Made by a program: the position numbers and the translations under genes
Part shown: positions 21,802-28,786 of the stretch, piece by piece
Layout of the letters: every line of letters begins with the position of its first letter
Numbering within the stretch: the stretch's first letter is position 1
The notes under the pieces: generated by a model
The model's database searches: none
Told to the model about the DNA's origin: nothing
The model's input: the letters and a program-made list of their open reading frames with translations, nothing else
From: Chloroflexota bacterium
GTDB lineage: Bacteria; Chloroflexota; Anaerolineae; Anaerolineales; Villigracilaceae
Assembly (NCBI GenBank): GCA_016191955.1
Contig: JACPVC010000179.1
Coordinates: 1-33,443 of the forward strand
Direction: 5' to 3'
Length of the DNA stretch: 33,443 nucleotides

Positions 21802-21808
21802 CGGCGAT

Positions 21809-22057
21809 GAGAACGTCAATCGGGTGAGGGTAAGTTTAAAGCCTTAATGCGAATTACGCGACACATGCACCGCGCTGCGGATGCAGTGCTGGTGAAGGTA
21901 CGAATGGCATTAGCGTTTTTTACATGATGGCGACTTGCACCCGTTTGCCCGCACGGGGATGAACCCCCGTGCTATCCCTACAAAGTCTGCTCAAGCGGAC
22001 TAGCCGACTTGAGTCGGCTTGGTAATAATAGCGCGGACGTTTACGTCCGCGCGGGTG
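21809..22057. repeat. Composite repeat, copy C (second unit of a tandem pair)
   Basis: The unit leader GAGAACGTCAATCGG recurs at 21809, a period of 269 bp from copy B; a third, altered leader is at about 22065. The left module starts at 21846 and the right module covers 21946-22057. Its last hairpin, GCGCGGACG-TTTA-CGTCCGCGC, is perfect over 9 bp. Similarity to copy B is very high from the GCCCGCAC start onward, so the duplication looks recent. The rest of the gap (22058-22123) shows nothing I can name. Confidence 0.85.
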
Positions 22058-22123
22058 CGACGATTAGAACGCCAATCGGGGAGAGGTGGTGTATGGGCTA
22101 AATGTAAAAATAAGATAGATAAC

Positions 22124-23017
22124 TTATTGTTTTCGAAATTTATTATACGCTTCTTGAAGATTTGGTCTAACAGATGTGTTATCCAATAACCGTAATAGTT
22201 CAACGAGGTGAGTGAACATTTTTTGGAGGCGAATTTGTCGGAAATCCTTCCCATTAGATTGGAGGTCTAAGTAGAAGTTAAGGACAACTTTTGCCCAACG
22301 TTGAACTACATTTGGCGTATCGGAATCCAAGAGATCGCAGTAGCGCCCATAGCCTATTACAGTACGTGATGTACCTCGGGTTTCAATAAGCGATTCTCCA
22401 ATAGCCCGGAGTTCTTCACGGAAAATAAGTGTATCGTGCCACTGAAGCCAGTCTTCAGCCGTGTTGATTTGACCATCAGCCAAATCGCTTCTAATTCGTT
22501 CAACAACATTGTCAAAAGATTTCGCTGTGCTGTTGTTACCAGGGTTGAGAAAAGTGATTTCTTGCCGATATAACTCTAACCACCCAAGGAATGCGCTTAG
22601 ACGATATGCTGTGCTAAGGAGTTTGTATTTTTGAAAATAGGCATCTTGATTGCTGTTCGCTGTTTGTTTCTGAGGGTGCGACTTCCATACCGCTTCTCGG
22701 AGATATACTGTGGGGTATTGATTGAGAATTTCAAGCGTCCGTGATGACAATTCAGATGCCGCTAATATTAATGGGTCTCGAAATTTTTGATACACCAGTT
22801 CGAGATTTTGTTTCTGTTTCCATCGTTCAAAGGAACGTGTGAAAAAATAATCTTTAAGGATTATGCCGAATAAGGCGCCAACGACAGAAACAATCGCGCC
22901 CAAAACAGATAGCCCAAGCCAAGTTTTGATATCGAGTCCTAAGAACATGTGATTTAGACTTATGAAGTGTATATGATGAAGCGTTCTAAATATACGATTA
23001 ATCCCCATGCTTGGCAA
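22124..23017 (-). CDS. Hypothetical protein with one N-terminal membrane helix
   Basis: A frame of up to 297 residues that I do not recognise. A membrane helix (W-L-G-L-S-V-L-G-A-I-V-S-V-V-G-A-L-F-G-I, about residues 33-52) is followed by a basic KDYFFTRSFERWKQKQ segment and a mostly helical cytosolic domain rich in Leu, Glu, Arg and aromatic residues. The true start is unclear: TTG 23017 and ATG 23008 lack a Shine-Dalgarno. The ATG at 22948, just before the helix, would give 274 residues and fits single-span proteins better. The gene is visibly AT-richer than its neighbours and sits next to the tandem repeats, which suggests horizontal acquisition. It lies between the repeats and scpA without operon partners. 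Confidence 0.6.
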   Translation of the reverse strand: MPSMGINRIFRTLHHIHFISLNHMFLGLDIKTWLGLSVLGAIVSVVGALFGIILKDYFFTRSFERWKQKQNLELVYQKFRDPLILAASELSSRTLEILNQYPTVYLREAVWKSHPQKQTANSNQDAYFQKYKLLSTAYRLSAFLGWLELYRQEITFLNPGNNSTAKSFDNVVERIRSDLADGQINTAEDWLQWHDTLIFREELRAIGESLIETRGTSRTVIGYGRYCDLLDSDTPNVVQRWAKVVLNFYLDLQSNGKDFRQIRLQKMFTHLVELLRLLDNTSVRPNLQEAYNKFRKQ

Positions 23018-23064
23018 TAGGATACTTAAACAAAAAACGGACGAGCCACCCCTGCCTCATCCGT

Positions 23065-23100
23065 CACTGATTACTGCTCACTTCCCAACTGATCACTGTT
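23065..23100. repeat. Array of iterated short words downstream of scpA
   Basis: The stretch is built from near-repeats of CACTGAT, ACTGCTCAC, AACTGAT and CACTGTT, so variants of one 7-8-nt word occur about four times. CTGATCACTG also has partial self-complementarity. It sits 6 bases downstream of the scpA stop codon on the minus strand. Confidence 0.45.
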
Positions 23101-23106
23101 CCACCC

Positions 23107-23880
23107 CTACTCAAACTCAATTTCGATCTCCTCGTCGTCCTTCCAATCTTCACTGCGCTCGAACTCAATATCCCCGAACAGCACATCCTGCTTCGCCGTC
23201 ACACGGTAACGCTTGACCAATTCCAACAGCGCAAGGAAGGTCACCACGATCTCCACACGTGTGGCTTTGTCGGTGATCAATCCGCTGAACGACATGCGCT
23301 GGATGTTCTTCAAGGTCTTCGTGATGTAGTCGATCTTCTCGCGGATGGTCACCTTGGGCGCGGTGATGATCGTCCCCAACGGTTCCTTCCGCTTTCCTTT
23401 TGCGAACGCCGATTCCGCGGCGTTGAGCAAGCCTTCGAGCGTCAGGTTCGAGAGATCAAGTTTTGGCTCTACTTTTGGGGGCGGTGCCACACGCAGGAAC
23501 GTCCGCAGATTCTGAGTCTGTCGTTCTTCCATCCATACCGCAATTTCCTTGTAGCGTTTGTATAGCTTCAACTGCTCCACAAGCGAAACGCCAGGGTCTT
23601 CTTCGCCGGGTTCGCGTTCGGGTGGGCGCGGTAGCAGCGCCTCAGACTTGATCTGCACCAGCTTCGCCGCGATCACCAAAAACGACGAGATCTCTTCGGG
23701 CAGTTGATTCTCCACTGCTCGCAAATGCTCAAGGTACTGGTCCGTCACCGAAGCCAGCGACACTGTCGTAATATCCAATTCGGTGCGTTCGATCAGGCTC
23801 AACAACAAGTCCAGCGGACCCTCATAGACCGGGGTCAGAACCTTATACGTACCGAGTTGATTTCCAAGAAAGCCATCCAT
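23107..23880 (-). CDS. scpA: Segregation and condensation protein A
   Basis: A 257-residue kleisin that bridges the SMC heads with ScpB in chromosome condensation. The diagnostic N-terminus is V-Y-E-G-P-L-D-L-L-L-S-L-I-E (about 17-30), followed by the DITTVSLASVTDQYLEHL helix and AAKLVQIKSEALLP. The C-terminal winged helix contains VTFLALLELVKRYRV (about 215-229) and ends in an acidic tail (DDEEIEIEFE). The longer reading frame up to 23973 would add 31 residues that do not fit the family; ATG 23880 is preferred and has a TATAAT only 9 nt upstream. No scpB follows; the next gene on this strand is unrelated. Divergent from moaC. Confidence 0.92.
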   Translation of the reverse strand: MDGFLGNQLGTYKVLTPVYEGPLDLLLSLIERTELDITTVSLASVTDQYLEHLRAVENQLPEEISSFLVIAAKLVQIKSEALLPRPPEREPGEEDPGVSLVEQLKLYKRYKEIAVWMEERQTQNLRTFLRVAPPPKVEPKLDLSNLTLEGLLNAAESAFAKGKRKEPLGTIITAPKVTIREKIDYITKTLKNIQRMSFSGLITDKATRVEIVVTFLALLELVKRYRVTAKQDVLFGDIEFERSEDWKDDEEIEIEFE

Positions 23881-23889
23881 AGCCCGCGA

Positions 23890-23895
23890 ATTATA
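23890..23895 (-). promoter_or_regulatory. -10 box of scpA giving a near-leaderless transcript
   Basis: TATAAT on the minus strand ends 9 nt before the scpA ATG. With a start 6-8 nt downstream, the mRNA would begin 1-3 nt before, or at, the start codon. There is no Shine-Dalgarno before this ATG, as expected for leaderless translation. The -35 region is weak. Confidence 0.6.
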
Positions 23896-23905
23896 TCTTA
23901 TCCCC

Positions 23906-23990
23906 ATGTCATTGCGAGGGCGATGTCTTTCGCCGCTAAGAACAAGAGCGCGGTTCGCACGCGTGCCTGACACGGTAAAGGCAATGACAT
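23906..23990. repeat. Inverted ATGTCATTGC ends in the scpA-moaC gap
   Basis: ATGTCATTGC (23906-23915) and GCAATGACAT (23981-23990) are perfect 10-bp inverted ends. They enclose a GC-rich stretch with further small inverted words (GCGATG...CGCC, GCGCGG). The pair frames the upstream parts of both divergent promoters and could be a mobile repeat or an operator. Confidence 0.5.
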
Positions 23991-23995
23991 ACGGT

Positions 23996-24001
23996 TATAA
24001 T
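23996..24001 (+). promoter_or_regulatory. -10 box of moaC giving a near-leaderless transcript
   Basis: TATAAT ends 8 nt before the moaC ATG at 24009 (7 nt between). The mRNA should start at or next to the start codon. There is no Shine-Dalgarno. It mirrors the scpA arrangement across a 128-bp gap. A weak -35 only. Confidence 0.6.
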
Positions 24002-24008
24002 CTACGCC

Positions 24009-24485
24009 ATGTCCAAACTAACTCACCTCGACGAACACGGTCGCGCCACGATGGTGGACGTGAGCGAAAAGCCCGACTCCACCCGCACTGCCATTGCGCG
24101 CGGCGAAGTTCATATGAAAAAAGAAACATTGGAGTTGATCCGTGCCGGGCAGATCAAAAAGGGCGATGTGTTGACCGTGGCGCAAATTGCAGGCATCACC
24201 GCCTCCAAACGGACCTCGGACCTGATTCCGTTATGTCATACTCTTCCACTCTCGAAGATTGACGTCGACCTCAAGCTGGATGACTCACTCCCCGGCGTGG
24301 TCATCACTGCCACTGCCAAAGTGACCGGCAAAACCGGCGTCGAAATGGAAGCGCTGACTGCCGTCTCCGTTGCTGCGCTCACTGTCTACGACATGGCGAA
24401 AGCCGCCGAGAAAACCATGCAGATTCAAAATATCCGTCTTGTTGAGAAGCATGGCGGGCAATCGGGCGACGTGGTGAATGAATAA
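24009..24485 (+). CDS. moaC: Cyclic pyranopterin monophosphate synthase
   Basis: A 158-residue enzyme of molybdenum cofactor synthesis. It turns the 3',8-cyclo-GTP made by MoaA into cPMP. Family motifs in order: [18 protein letters not shown] (about 4-21), [15 protein letters not shown] (about 67-81), [22 protein letters not shown] (about 110-131) and [11 protein letters not shown] (about 143-153). Length and all active-site blocks are normal. The neighbours moaD and moaE carry out the next step. No molybdenum-cofactor riboswitch is possible in front, because the promoter leaves almost no leader. MoaA is not in the window. Confidence 0.95.
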   Translation: MSKLTHLDEHGRATMVDVSEKPDSTRTAIARGEVHMKKETLELIRAGQIKKGDVLTVAQIAGITASKRTSDLIPLCHTLPLSKIDVDLKLDDSLPGVVITATAKVTGKTGVEMEALTAVSVAALTVYDMAKAAEKTMQIQNIRLVEKHGGQSGDVVNE

Positions 24486-24486
24486 A

Positions 24487-24519
24487 AAGTGACAGTCACC
24501 TTTAAGGTGACTGTCACTT
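24487..24519. repeat. Perfect inverted repeat after moaC
   Basis: Arms AAGTGACAGTCACCTT (24487-24502) and its reverse complement (24504-24519) flank a single T. It begins one base after the moaC stop. No U-tract follows on the plus strand. The core GACAGTCA is shared with the palindrome at 13513. Confidence 0.9.
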
Positions 24520-24522
24520 GGA

Positions 24523-24897
24523 ATGCTTATGAATTACTCTTCCATCAACCTTCAAGAAAAACTCACAAAATTCTCCGAACACTGGTCGCCGAAGATCATA
24601 GCCCAACTCAACGACTATCATCTGAAACTCGCCAAGGTCCAGGGTGAATTCATCTGGCATGACCATCCTGAAACGGACGAAGTCTTCATTGTTATCAAAG
24701 GTCAACTCGATATTCACTTTCGCGACGGCATGGTCTCTCTGAATGAAGGCGAAATGTTCGTCGTGCCCAAAGGCGTGGAGCACAAACCCGTCGCCGAGCA
24801 GGAATGTCACATTCTGCTTATTGAGCCCGCCGGCTTGGTCAACACAGGCAATGCAACAGATTCCAAGCTGACCGCACCGAACGATGTTTGGATTTAA
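24523..24897 (+). CDS. Cupin-domain protein in the moa cluster
   Basis: A 124-residue (or 122 from ATG 24529) single cupin. Likely metal ligands are His46, His48 and Glu53 in [13 protein letters not shown] and His87 in V-P-K-G-V-E-H-K-P; residue numbers are from the first ATG. The barrel motifs G-Q-L-D-I-H-F and [10 protein letters not shown] are complete. Cupins of this type include isomerases and mannose-6-phosphate-isomerase-like proteins, but no specific activity can be named. TTGGA is in contact with the first ATG and 6 nt from the second, so 24529 may be the real start. It stands between moaC and moaD, each side separated by a long inverted repeat, so a link to cofactor synthesis is uncertain. 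Confidence 0.82.
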   Translation: MLMNYSSINLQEKLTKFSEHWSPKIIAQLNDYHLKLAKVQGEFIWHDHPETDEVFIVIKGQLDIHFRDGMVSLNEGEMFVVPKGVEHKPVAEQECHILLIEPAGLVNTGNATDSKLTAPNDVWI

Positions 24898-24901
24898 AAA
24901 T

Positions 24902-24947
24902 AAGTCAAAGGTCGAAGGTCAGACTTTTGACCTTCGACCTTTGACTT
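24902..24947. repeat. Perfect 20-bp inverted repeat between cupin gene and moaD
   Basis: Arms AAGTCAAAGGTCGAAGGTCA (24902-24921) and its reverse complement (24928-24947) flank a 6-nt loop. The arms are made of iterated GTCAAAG/GTCGAAG words. A T-run follows after about 8 nt (TTTTT at 24956-24960), so a terminator role for the cupin gene is possible. Confidence 0.9.
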
Positions 24948-24974
24948 TCGACTCTCTTTTTGAAAAGGTCTAGA

Positions 24975-25223
24975 ATGAATCATATAAAGCTTTTATTTTT
25001 TGCCACCATCCGCGACCGCGCCGGGACCAAGTCCATGGAAATGGACATCCCCGCCGACATGACCATCCTGCAATTGAAGGAAAAACTTGGCTCAGACTAT
25101 CCCAACCTGAAAGAGTCGATGAAATCTGTGCTCATCACCATCAATCGTGAATACGCTTTTGACGAAGCCATTGTTCCAAGCGATGCCGAGATTGCTTTGT
25201 TCCCACCCGTCTCTGGCGGATAG
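24975..25223 (+). CDS. moaD: Molybdopterin synthase small subunit
   Basis: An 82-residue ubiquitin-like sulfur carrier. The protein opens I-K-L-L-F-F-A-T-I-R-D-R-A-G and ends in L-F-P-P-V-S-G-G; the terminal Gly-Gly becomes the thiocarboxylate that donates sulfur to cPMP. Length is typical (about 80). The ATG at 24975 has AAAGG six bases upstream; a TTG at 24960 in the same frame is less likely. It works with the MoaE protein encoded 66 bp downstream. Conserved C-terminus and no truncation. Confidence 0.93.
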   Translation: MNHIKLLFFATIRDRAGTKSMEMDIPADMTILQLKEKLGSDYPNLKESMKSVLITINREYAFDEAIVPSDAEIALFPPVSGG

Positions 25224-25242
25224 CGCTCTTTTCGTATACGTA

Positions 25243-25271
25243 TTACGCATCACGCATTACATGATGCGTAA
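25243..25271. repeat. Inverted repeat of ACGCAT words between moaD and moaE
   Basis: TTACGCATCA (25243-25252) and TGATGCGTAA (25262-25271) are perfect arms around a 9-nt loop that itself repeats the word CGCATTAC. The upstream bases (CGTATACGTA) are variants of the same word. Confidence 0.8.
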
Positions 25272-25289
25272 AAAACAAGCGAGCCACTT

Positions 25290-25754
25290 ATGACTGAGAA
25301 TTTTTCCACCATCTACTCCATCACCGAATCTGAGATCGACTTAAACGATTTGCTTGCCAAGATCACGCTCACATCCACGGGGGCGGCGGCGATATTCACC
25401 GGCATGGTGCGCGGAGTCACTTCTCGCGGCGATGGGCATGAGACGGAATATCTCGAATACGAGTCCTACGTCCCCATGGCGGAAGCCAAAATGAAACAAG
25501 TCGCCGACGAGATCCGCGAGAGGTGGCCCGTCGTGGAAGGGATCGCCATTGTCCAGCGTATTGGCAAGCTCTACCCGAAAACACCGACCGTCCTCATTGC
25601 TTGCACTGCCGCTCACCGCGACACCGGCGTCTTTGAAGCCGCCCGCTACGGCATCGACCGCCTCAAAGAAATCGTCCCAGTCTGGAAGAAGGAAGTTGGT
25701 CCCGACGGGCAGGAATGGGTTGAAGGCGATTACATTCCCAAACCGGGAGAGTAG
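25290..25754 (+). CDS. moaE: Molybdopterin synthase catalytic subunit
   Basis: A 154-residue catalytic subunit that builds the dithiolene of molybdopterin from cPMP with sulfur from MoaD. Motifs: AAAIFTGMVRG (about 33-43), LEYESYVPMAEAKM (about 57-70), I-V-Q-R-I-G-K-L-Y-P (about 89-98) and the active-site block D-R-L-K-E-I-V-P-V-W-K-K-E (about 125-137), which holds the conserved lysines. Length is normal. The Shine-Dalgarno is weak (GCGAG about 6 nt upstream). The stop lies inside an imperfect inverted repeat. Last gene of the moa group. Confidence 0.93.
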   Translation: MTENFSTIYSITESEIDLNDLLAKITLTSTGAAAIFTGMVRGVTSRGDGHETEYLEYESYVPMAEAKMKQVADEIRERWPVVEGIAIVQRIGKLYPKTPTVLIACTAAHRDTGVFEAARYGIDRLKEIVPVWKKEVGPDGQEWVEGDYIPKPGE

Positions 25755-25779
25755 AACAAGGTCTATAGACTTGTTCTAC
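25751..25779. repeat. Imperfect inverted repeat at the moaE stop
   Basis: GTAGAACAAG and TTGTTCTAC flank the self-complementary GTCTATAGAC, with one bulged G. The moaE stop codon (25752-25754) lies in the left arm. Confidence 0.7.
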
Positions 25780-25795
25780 GTGACGCCAATAAAAG

Positions 25796-26356
25796 ATGTT
25801 CCTTCACACTCAACGTCTTCTCGTTCGCAATTTTGCCTCCACTGATTTGGAGGCGTTTTTAGGCTATCGCAACGACCCGGAGGTGGCAAAATATCAAGGA
25901 TGGTCTCTGCCGTATCCGCGTGAGAAGGGGGAGACGTTTATTGCCGAGATGAAAGACATCCACGCCCCGAAGCAGGGACAATGGCTGCAGCTTGCGCTTG
26001 AGTTGAAAGAAACTGGTGTACTGATCGGCGATGTCGCATTTTGCATCAAGGATGAGGATATTCATCAGGCAGTGGTTGGGTTTACGATTGTGTCGACATA
26101 CTGGCAAAATGGATTCGCTACCGAAGCATTGACCGCTCTGCTCGATTATCTCTTTGAAGATATTGACCTGCACCGTGTCACTGCCGACTGCGATGCAGAG
26201 AATATCGGCTCGTGGAAAACACTGGAAAAACTCGGCTTTCGGCGCGAGGCGCACTTTGTGGAGAGTCTATTGATCGGTAATGAATATACGAGTGAATATT
26301 ATTATGGCTTGCTTCAGCGTGAATGGCGCGCACGAGCAGCATTTCGGAATTGTTGA
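25796..26356 (+). CDS. GNAT acetyltransferase, RimJ/RimL-like
   Basis: A 186-residue N-acetyltransferase. The start T-Q-R-L-L-V-R-N-F (about residues 5-13), L-Q-L-A-L-E-L-K-E-T-G-V-L-I-G-D-V-A-F (about 63-81) and the acetyl-CoA region Y-W-Q-N-G-F-A-T-E-A-L-T-A-L-L-D-Y-L-F (about 102-120) are typical. A further GNAT mark is A-E-N-I-G-S-W-K-T-L-E-K-L-G-F (about 140-154). RimJ/RimL-like members acetylate ribosomal proteins or small amines; the target is not predictable. The stop codon overlaps the next ATG (TGATG), so the two GNAT genes are translationally coupled. Starts 41 bp after moaE, with no strong Shine-Dalgarno. Confidence 0.88.
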   Translation: MFLHTQRLLVRNFASTDLEAFLGYRNDPEVAKYQGWSLPYPREKGETFIAEMKDIHAPKQGQWLQLALELKETGVLIGDVAFCIKDEDIHQAVVGFTIVSTYWQNGFATEALTALLDYLFEDIDLHRVTADCDAENIGSWKTLEKLGFRREAHFVESLLIGNEYTSEYYYGLLQREWRARAAFRNC

Positions 26357-26880
26357 TGATTGCCATTCGAAAAGCAACGGTTGAAGATGCATCTCCGATT
26401 GCCACCGTCCATGTTGTTGCGTGGAAGGAGACATACCGCGGCATTGTGCCGGATGAAGTGTTGAACAATCTGTCGATTCAGCGGCGGACGGAGCAGTGGG
26501 TCAATTCGCTTTCAGATACGACTCACGCGTATCATCATGCGTTTGTGGCAGAAGCGGATGGTCAGGTGGTGGGGTTCGCGAATTTCGGTTCTCCACAAGA
26601 AAAGGATTCTGGCTTTGATGGGGAGTTGTTTGCCATTTATATCCTCCATGCTGCACACAAGCAGGGCGTGGGCAGGATGTTGGTTAACGCCGCTGTGAAT
26701 GGGTTGCGCGAAGAGGGGCATACGTCCATGATGGTGTGGGTGTTGAAAGATAACCCTGCGCGCGGGTTTTACGAGAGGCTGGGCGGTGTCTATTTATATG
26801 AAAAGCCGATTGAGATAGGCGGTGAGAAATTGATGGAAGTTGCTTATGGGTGGCGGAACCTGGACAAATTCCCGGCGTAG
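26356..26880 (+). CDS. GNAT acetyltransferase
   Basis: A 174-residue GNAT protein, coupled to the previous one by a one-base ATG/TGA overlap at 26356. An upstream in-frame GTG/ATG-like start at 26323 would run into the first gene and is rejected. Motifs: IAIRKATVEDASPIA (2-16), V-V-A-W-K-E-T-Y-R-G-I-V-P (about 20-32), Y-I-L-H-A-A-H-K-Q-G-V-G-R-M-L (acetyl-CoA loop, about 95-109), and D-N-P-A-R-G-F-Y-E-R-L-G (about 133-144). The two GNAT proteins belong to different branches, so the pair is not a recent duplication. Substrate unknown. Confidence 0.9.
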   Translation: MIAIRKATVEDASPIATVHVVAWKETYRGIVPDEVLNNLSIQRRTEQWVNSLSDTTHAYHHAFVAEADGQVVGFANFGSPQEKDSGFDGELFAIYILHAAHKQGVGRMLVNAAVNGLREEGHTSMMVWVLKDNPARGFYERLGGVYLYEKPIEIGGEKLMEVAYGWRNLDKFPA

Positions 26881-26969
26881 GGTCCGCTTTGGGAGGGCTG
26901 GCAGGGTTGGGCGGGGGATGAAGCGGTAGTTCGAAGGGCGGAGCGTCACGATTCCGAGAATCCTGTGTT

Positions 26970-26975
26970 TATAAT
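26970..26975 (+). promoter_or_regulatory. Possible -10 box for fabF
   Basis: TATAAT lies 35 nt before the fabF ATG, in a 129-bp gap after the GNAT gene. No convincing -35 is seen. The gap also holds a G-rich stretch (26889-26915) that shows no other feature. Confidence 0.4.
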
Positions 26976-27009
26976 ATCGCTATATTCAACATTCATCGTC
27001 GGAGGCGAA

Positions 27010-28254
27010 ATGCAGGAACGTATCGTGATTACCGGAATGGGGACCGTGAGTCCGCTTGGGTTGAACGCAAAAGAATCGTGGTCGAATGCAGCGGCAGGGG
27101 TGTCGGGCGTGGCGCCGATCAAGCAATTCGATTCTCATGAGGCGAATCTACAGGTGCATATTGCGGCGGAGGTGAAGAACTTCAAGCCGGAAGAATTTAT
27201 GGATGCACGTGAGGCGCGCCGGCGTGACCGCTTCGAGCAGTTTGCGATTGCCGCATCCAGAGAAGCATTGAAGGATTCGGGGCTGCAGGTCACAGAACAA
27301 AACGCCGGGCGGATTGGGGTGATTATTTCATCTGCCATCGGTGGGTTGCACTCGTTACAGGAAGCAACACTTACAAATTACAAAGAAGGTCCACGCAAGG
27401 TCAGCCCGTTTATGATTCCCATGTTGATGGCGAACGGCGGTGCGGGCATGGCTGCAATTGAATTTGGAATCAAGGGACCGTGCTTTTCCGTCGCTTCGGC
27501 TTGCGCTTCGGGCGCGGATGGAATTGGCACGGCGTTGATGATGCTGCGCACCGGGATGATCGACGCCGCCTTGGCTGGCGCTTCGGAAGCGACGATCACA
27601 TCGACGGGTGTGGCGGCATTCGACCGCGTGGGTGCCATGTCCCGCCGGAACGATGAGTATATGATGACCCCACAGCCCTTCGATAAGAACCGTGACGGTC
27701 TGGTGATGGGTGAAGGCGCGGCGCTGCTAGTACTCGAGCGCGAGTCAGATGCGAAGGCGCGTGGCGCAAATATTTTGGCTGAGTTGGCAGGCTACGGCGC
27801 GACAGCGGATGCCTACCATGTAACGGCTCCGCATGAACATGGTGCGGGCGGGGCGGCGGCGATGCTCATGGCGTTGTCATCTGCCAAGGCAAATATCGAT
27901 GAAGTAGGCTATATCAACGCGCACGGCACAGGCACGTCACTTAACGATCAGGCAGAGACGCGCGCAGTCAAGGCAGCATTTGGCGACCTGGCATATAAAG
28001 TGCCGATCTCTTCCACCAAGTCCATGACTGGGCACATGATGGGCGCGACCGGTGCGCTCGAGGTTGTGTTCTGCGTGAACGCCATCCGTGAGGGAATCCT
28101 GCCGCCCACCATCCATTACGAAACCGCCGACCCCGAATGTGACCTCGATTACATCCCAAACAAGGCACGCGAGGTGAAGGTTACCCTGGCGTTGAGCAAT
28201 GCCTTTGGGTTTGGTGGTCACAATGCGGTGCTGGCAATTCGAAAATATTCCTGA
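27010..28254 (+). CDS. fabF: 3-oxoacyl-ACP synthase II
   Basis: A 414-residue condensing enzyme of fatty-acid elongation (family length about 412). The Cys-His-His triad is complete: Cys in S-V-A-S-A-C-A-S-G-A-D-G (about residue 165), His in I-N-A-H-G-T-G-T-S-L-N-D (about 305) and His in S-T-K-S-M-T-G-H-M-M-G-A-T-G (about 342). The N-terminal V-I-T-G-M-G-T-V-S-P-L-G and the C-terminal N-A-F-G-F-G-G-H-N-A motif are standard. GGAGG (27001-27005) at a 4-nt spacing fixes the ATG at 27010; the longer frame from 26965 is not used. It is the only fatty-acid gene here, between GNAT genes and rplS. Confidence 0.95.
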   Translation: MQERIVITGMGTVSPLGLNAKESWSNAAAGVSGVAPIKQFDSHEANLQVHIAAEVKNFKPEEFMDAREARRRDRFEQFAIAASREALKDSGLQVTEQNAGRIGVIISSAIGGLHSLQEATLTNYKEGPRKVSPFMIPMLMANGGAGMAAIEFGIKGPCFSVASACASGADGIGTALMMLRTGMIDAALAGASEATITSTGVAAFDRVGAMSRRNDEYMMTPQPFDKNRDGLVMGEGAALLVLERESDAKARGANILAELAGYGATADAYHVTAPHEHGAGGAAAMLMALSSAKANIDEVGYINAHGTGTSLNDQAETRAVKAAFGDLAYKVPISSTKSMTGHMMGATGALEVVFCVNAIREGILPPTIHYETADPECDLDYIPNKAREVKVTLALSNAFGFGGHNAVLAIRKYS

Positions 28255-28261
28255 TTTTTTC

Positions 28262-28290
28262 TTGTAGGATGAGAATATCCATGCTATAAT
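28262..28290 (+). promoter_or_regulatory. Promoter of rplS
   Basis: TTGTAG (28262-28267), 17 nt, TATAAT (28285-28290). The predicted start near 28297 leaves a leader of about 43 nt, with AAGGAAGACGG before the ATG at 28340. Confidence 0.8.
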
Positions 28291-28339
28291 CCGCCCTCGC
28301 GTATATTGGAAACCTAATCACAAAGTAAGGAAGACGGAA

Positions 28340-28687
28340 ATGGCAGACCTGATTAAAGCCGTAGAGGCAAAAGATAACGAGAAAATCCCCCAGCTTGCTG
28401 CTGGCGACACTGTGAGCGTCCACGTGAAGATCAAGGAAGGCGAACGTGAGCGTATTCAGGAATTCAAGGGCTTGGTGATTCGCCTGCGAAACAGCGGCAA
28501 CAATGCCGCAGTGACCGTGCGCCGCATGGCGTCGAACGGCATTGGCGTGGAGCGCACCTTCCTGCTCCGCTCCCCGCGTGTGGACAAGATCGTGGTGGAA
28601 CGCCACGGCAAGGTCCGCCGCGCCCAACTCTATTACATGCGCGACCGCACCGGCAAGAGCGCCCGCATCAAGGAAAAGTTTTCCTAG
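28340..28687 (+). CDS. rplS: 50S ribosomal protein L19
   Basis: A 115-residue ribosomal protein at the 30S/50S interface. The sequence has [25 protein letters not shown] (about 20-44) and [21 protein letters not shown] (about 64-84), then [23 protein letters not shown], all standard for L19. Full length. It is transcribed on its own, framed by a clear promoter and terminator; the usual partners trmD and rimM are absent. Confidence 0.97.
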   Translation: MADLIKAVEAKDNEKIPQLAAGDTVSVHVKIKEGERERIQEFKGLVIRLRNSGNNAAVTVRRMASNGIGVERTFLLRSPRVDKIVVERHGKVRRAQLYYMRDRTGKSARIKEKFS

Positions 28688-28701
28688 TTTTTTCCTTCTT
28701 C

Positions 28702-28735
28702 GACCCCGATGGATTTTCCGTCGGGGTCTTTTTTT
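28702..28735 (+). terminator. Terminator of rplS
   Basis: A 12-bp stem (GACCCCGATGGA 28702-28713 with 28717-28728, one G-U pair) around a TTT loop, followed by seven T (28729-28735). Confidence 0.95.
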
Positions 28736-28786
28736 GTTTAAAGCGCCTGTGGTATCCTTGACGGCATATATTCTTTGGAGGCTTGT

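Noticed and set aside
21574..21819. Small minus-strand frame in repeat copy B
   Set aside because: It follows the hairpin repeat exactly and is interrupted in copy C.
21540..22071. Possible CRISPR array in the tandem repeat
   Set aside because: Only two long units with no short constant repeat and variable spacer pattern, and no cas genes.
23881..23973. Longer scpA start at 23973
   Set aside because: The extra 31 residues do not match ScpA and would read through the -10 box and the inverted repeat.
23900..24008. Molybdenum-cofactor riboswitch before moaC
   Set aside because: The -10 box is 7 nt from the ATG, so hardly any leader is transcribed; no matching fold was seen.
24487..24519. Rho-independent terminator after moaC
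   Set aside because: Strong hairpin but no U-tract on the plus strand; kept as a repeat.
26965..27009. Longer fabF start at 26965
   Set aside because: GGAGG is placed correctly only for the ATG at 27010, and FabF length fits that start.
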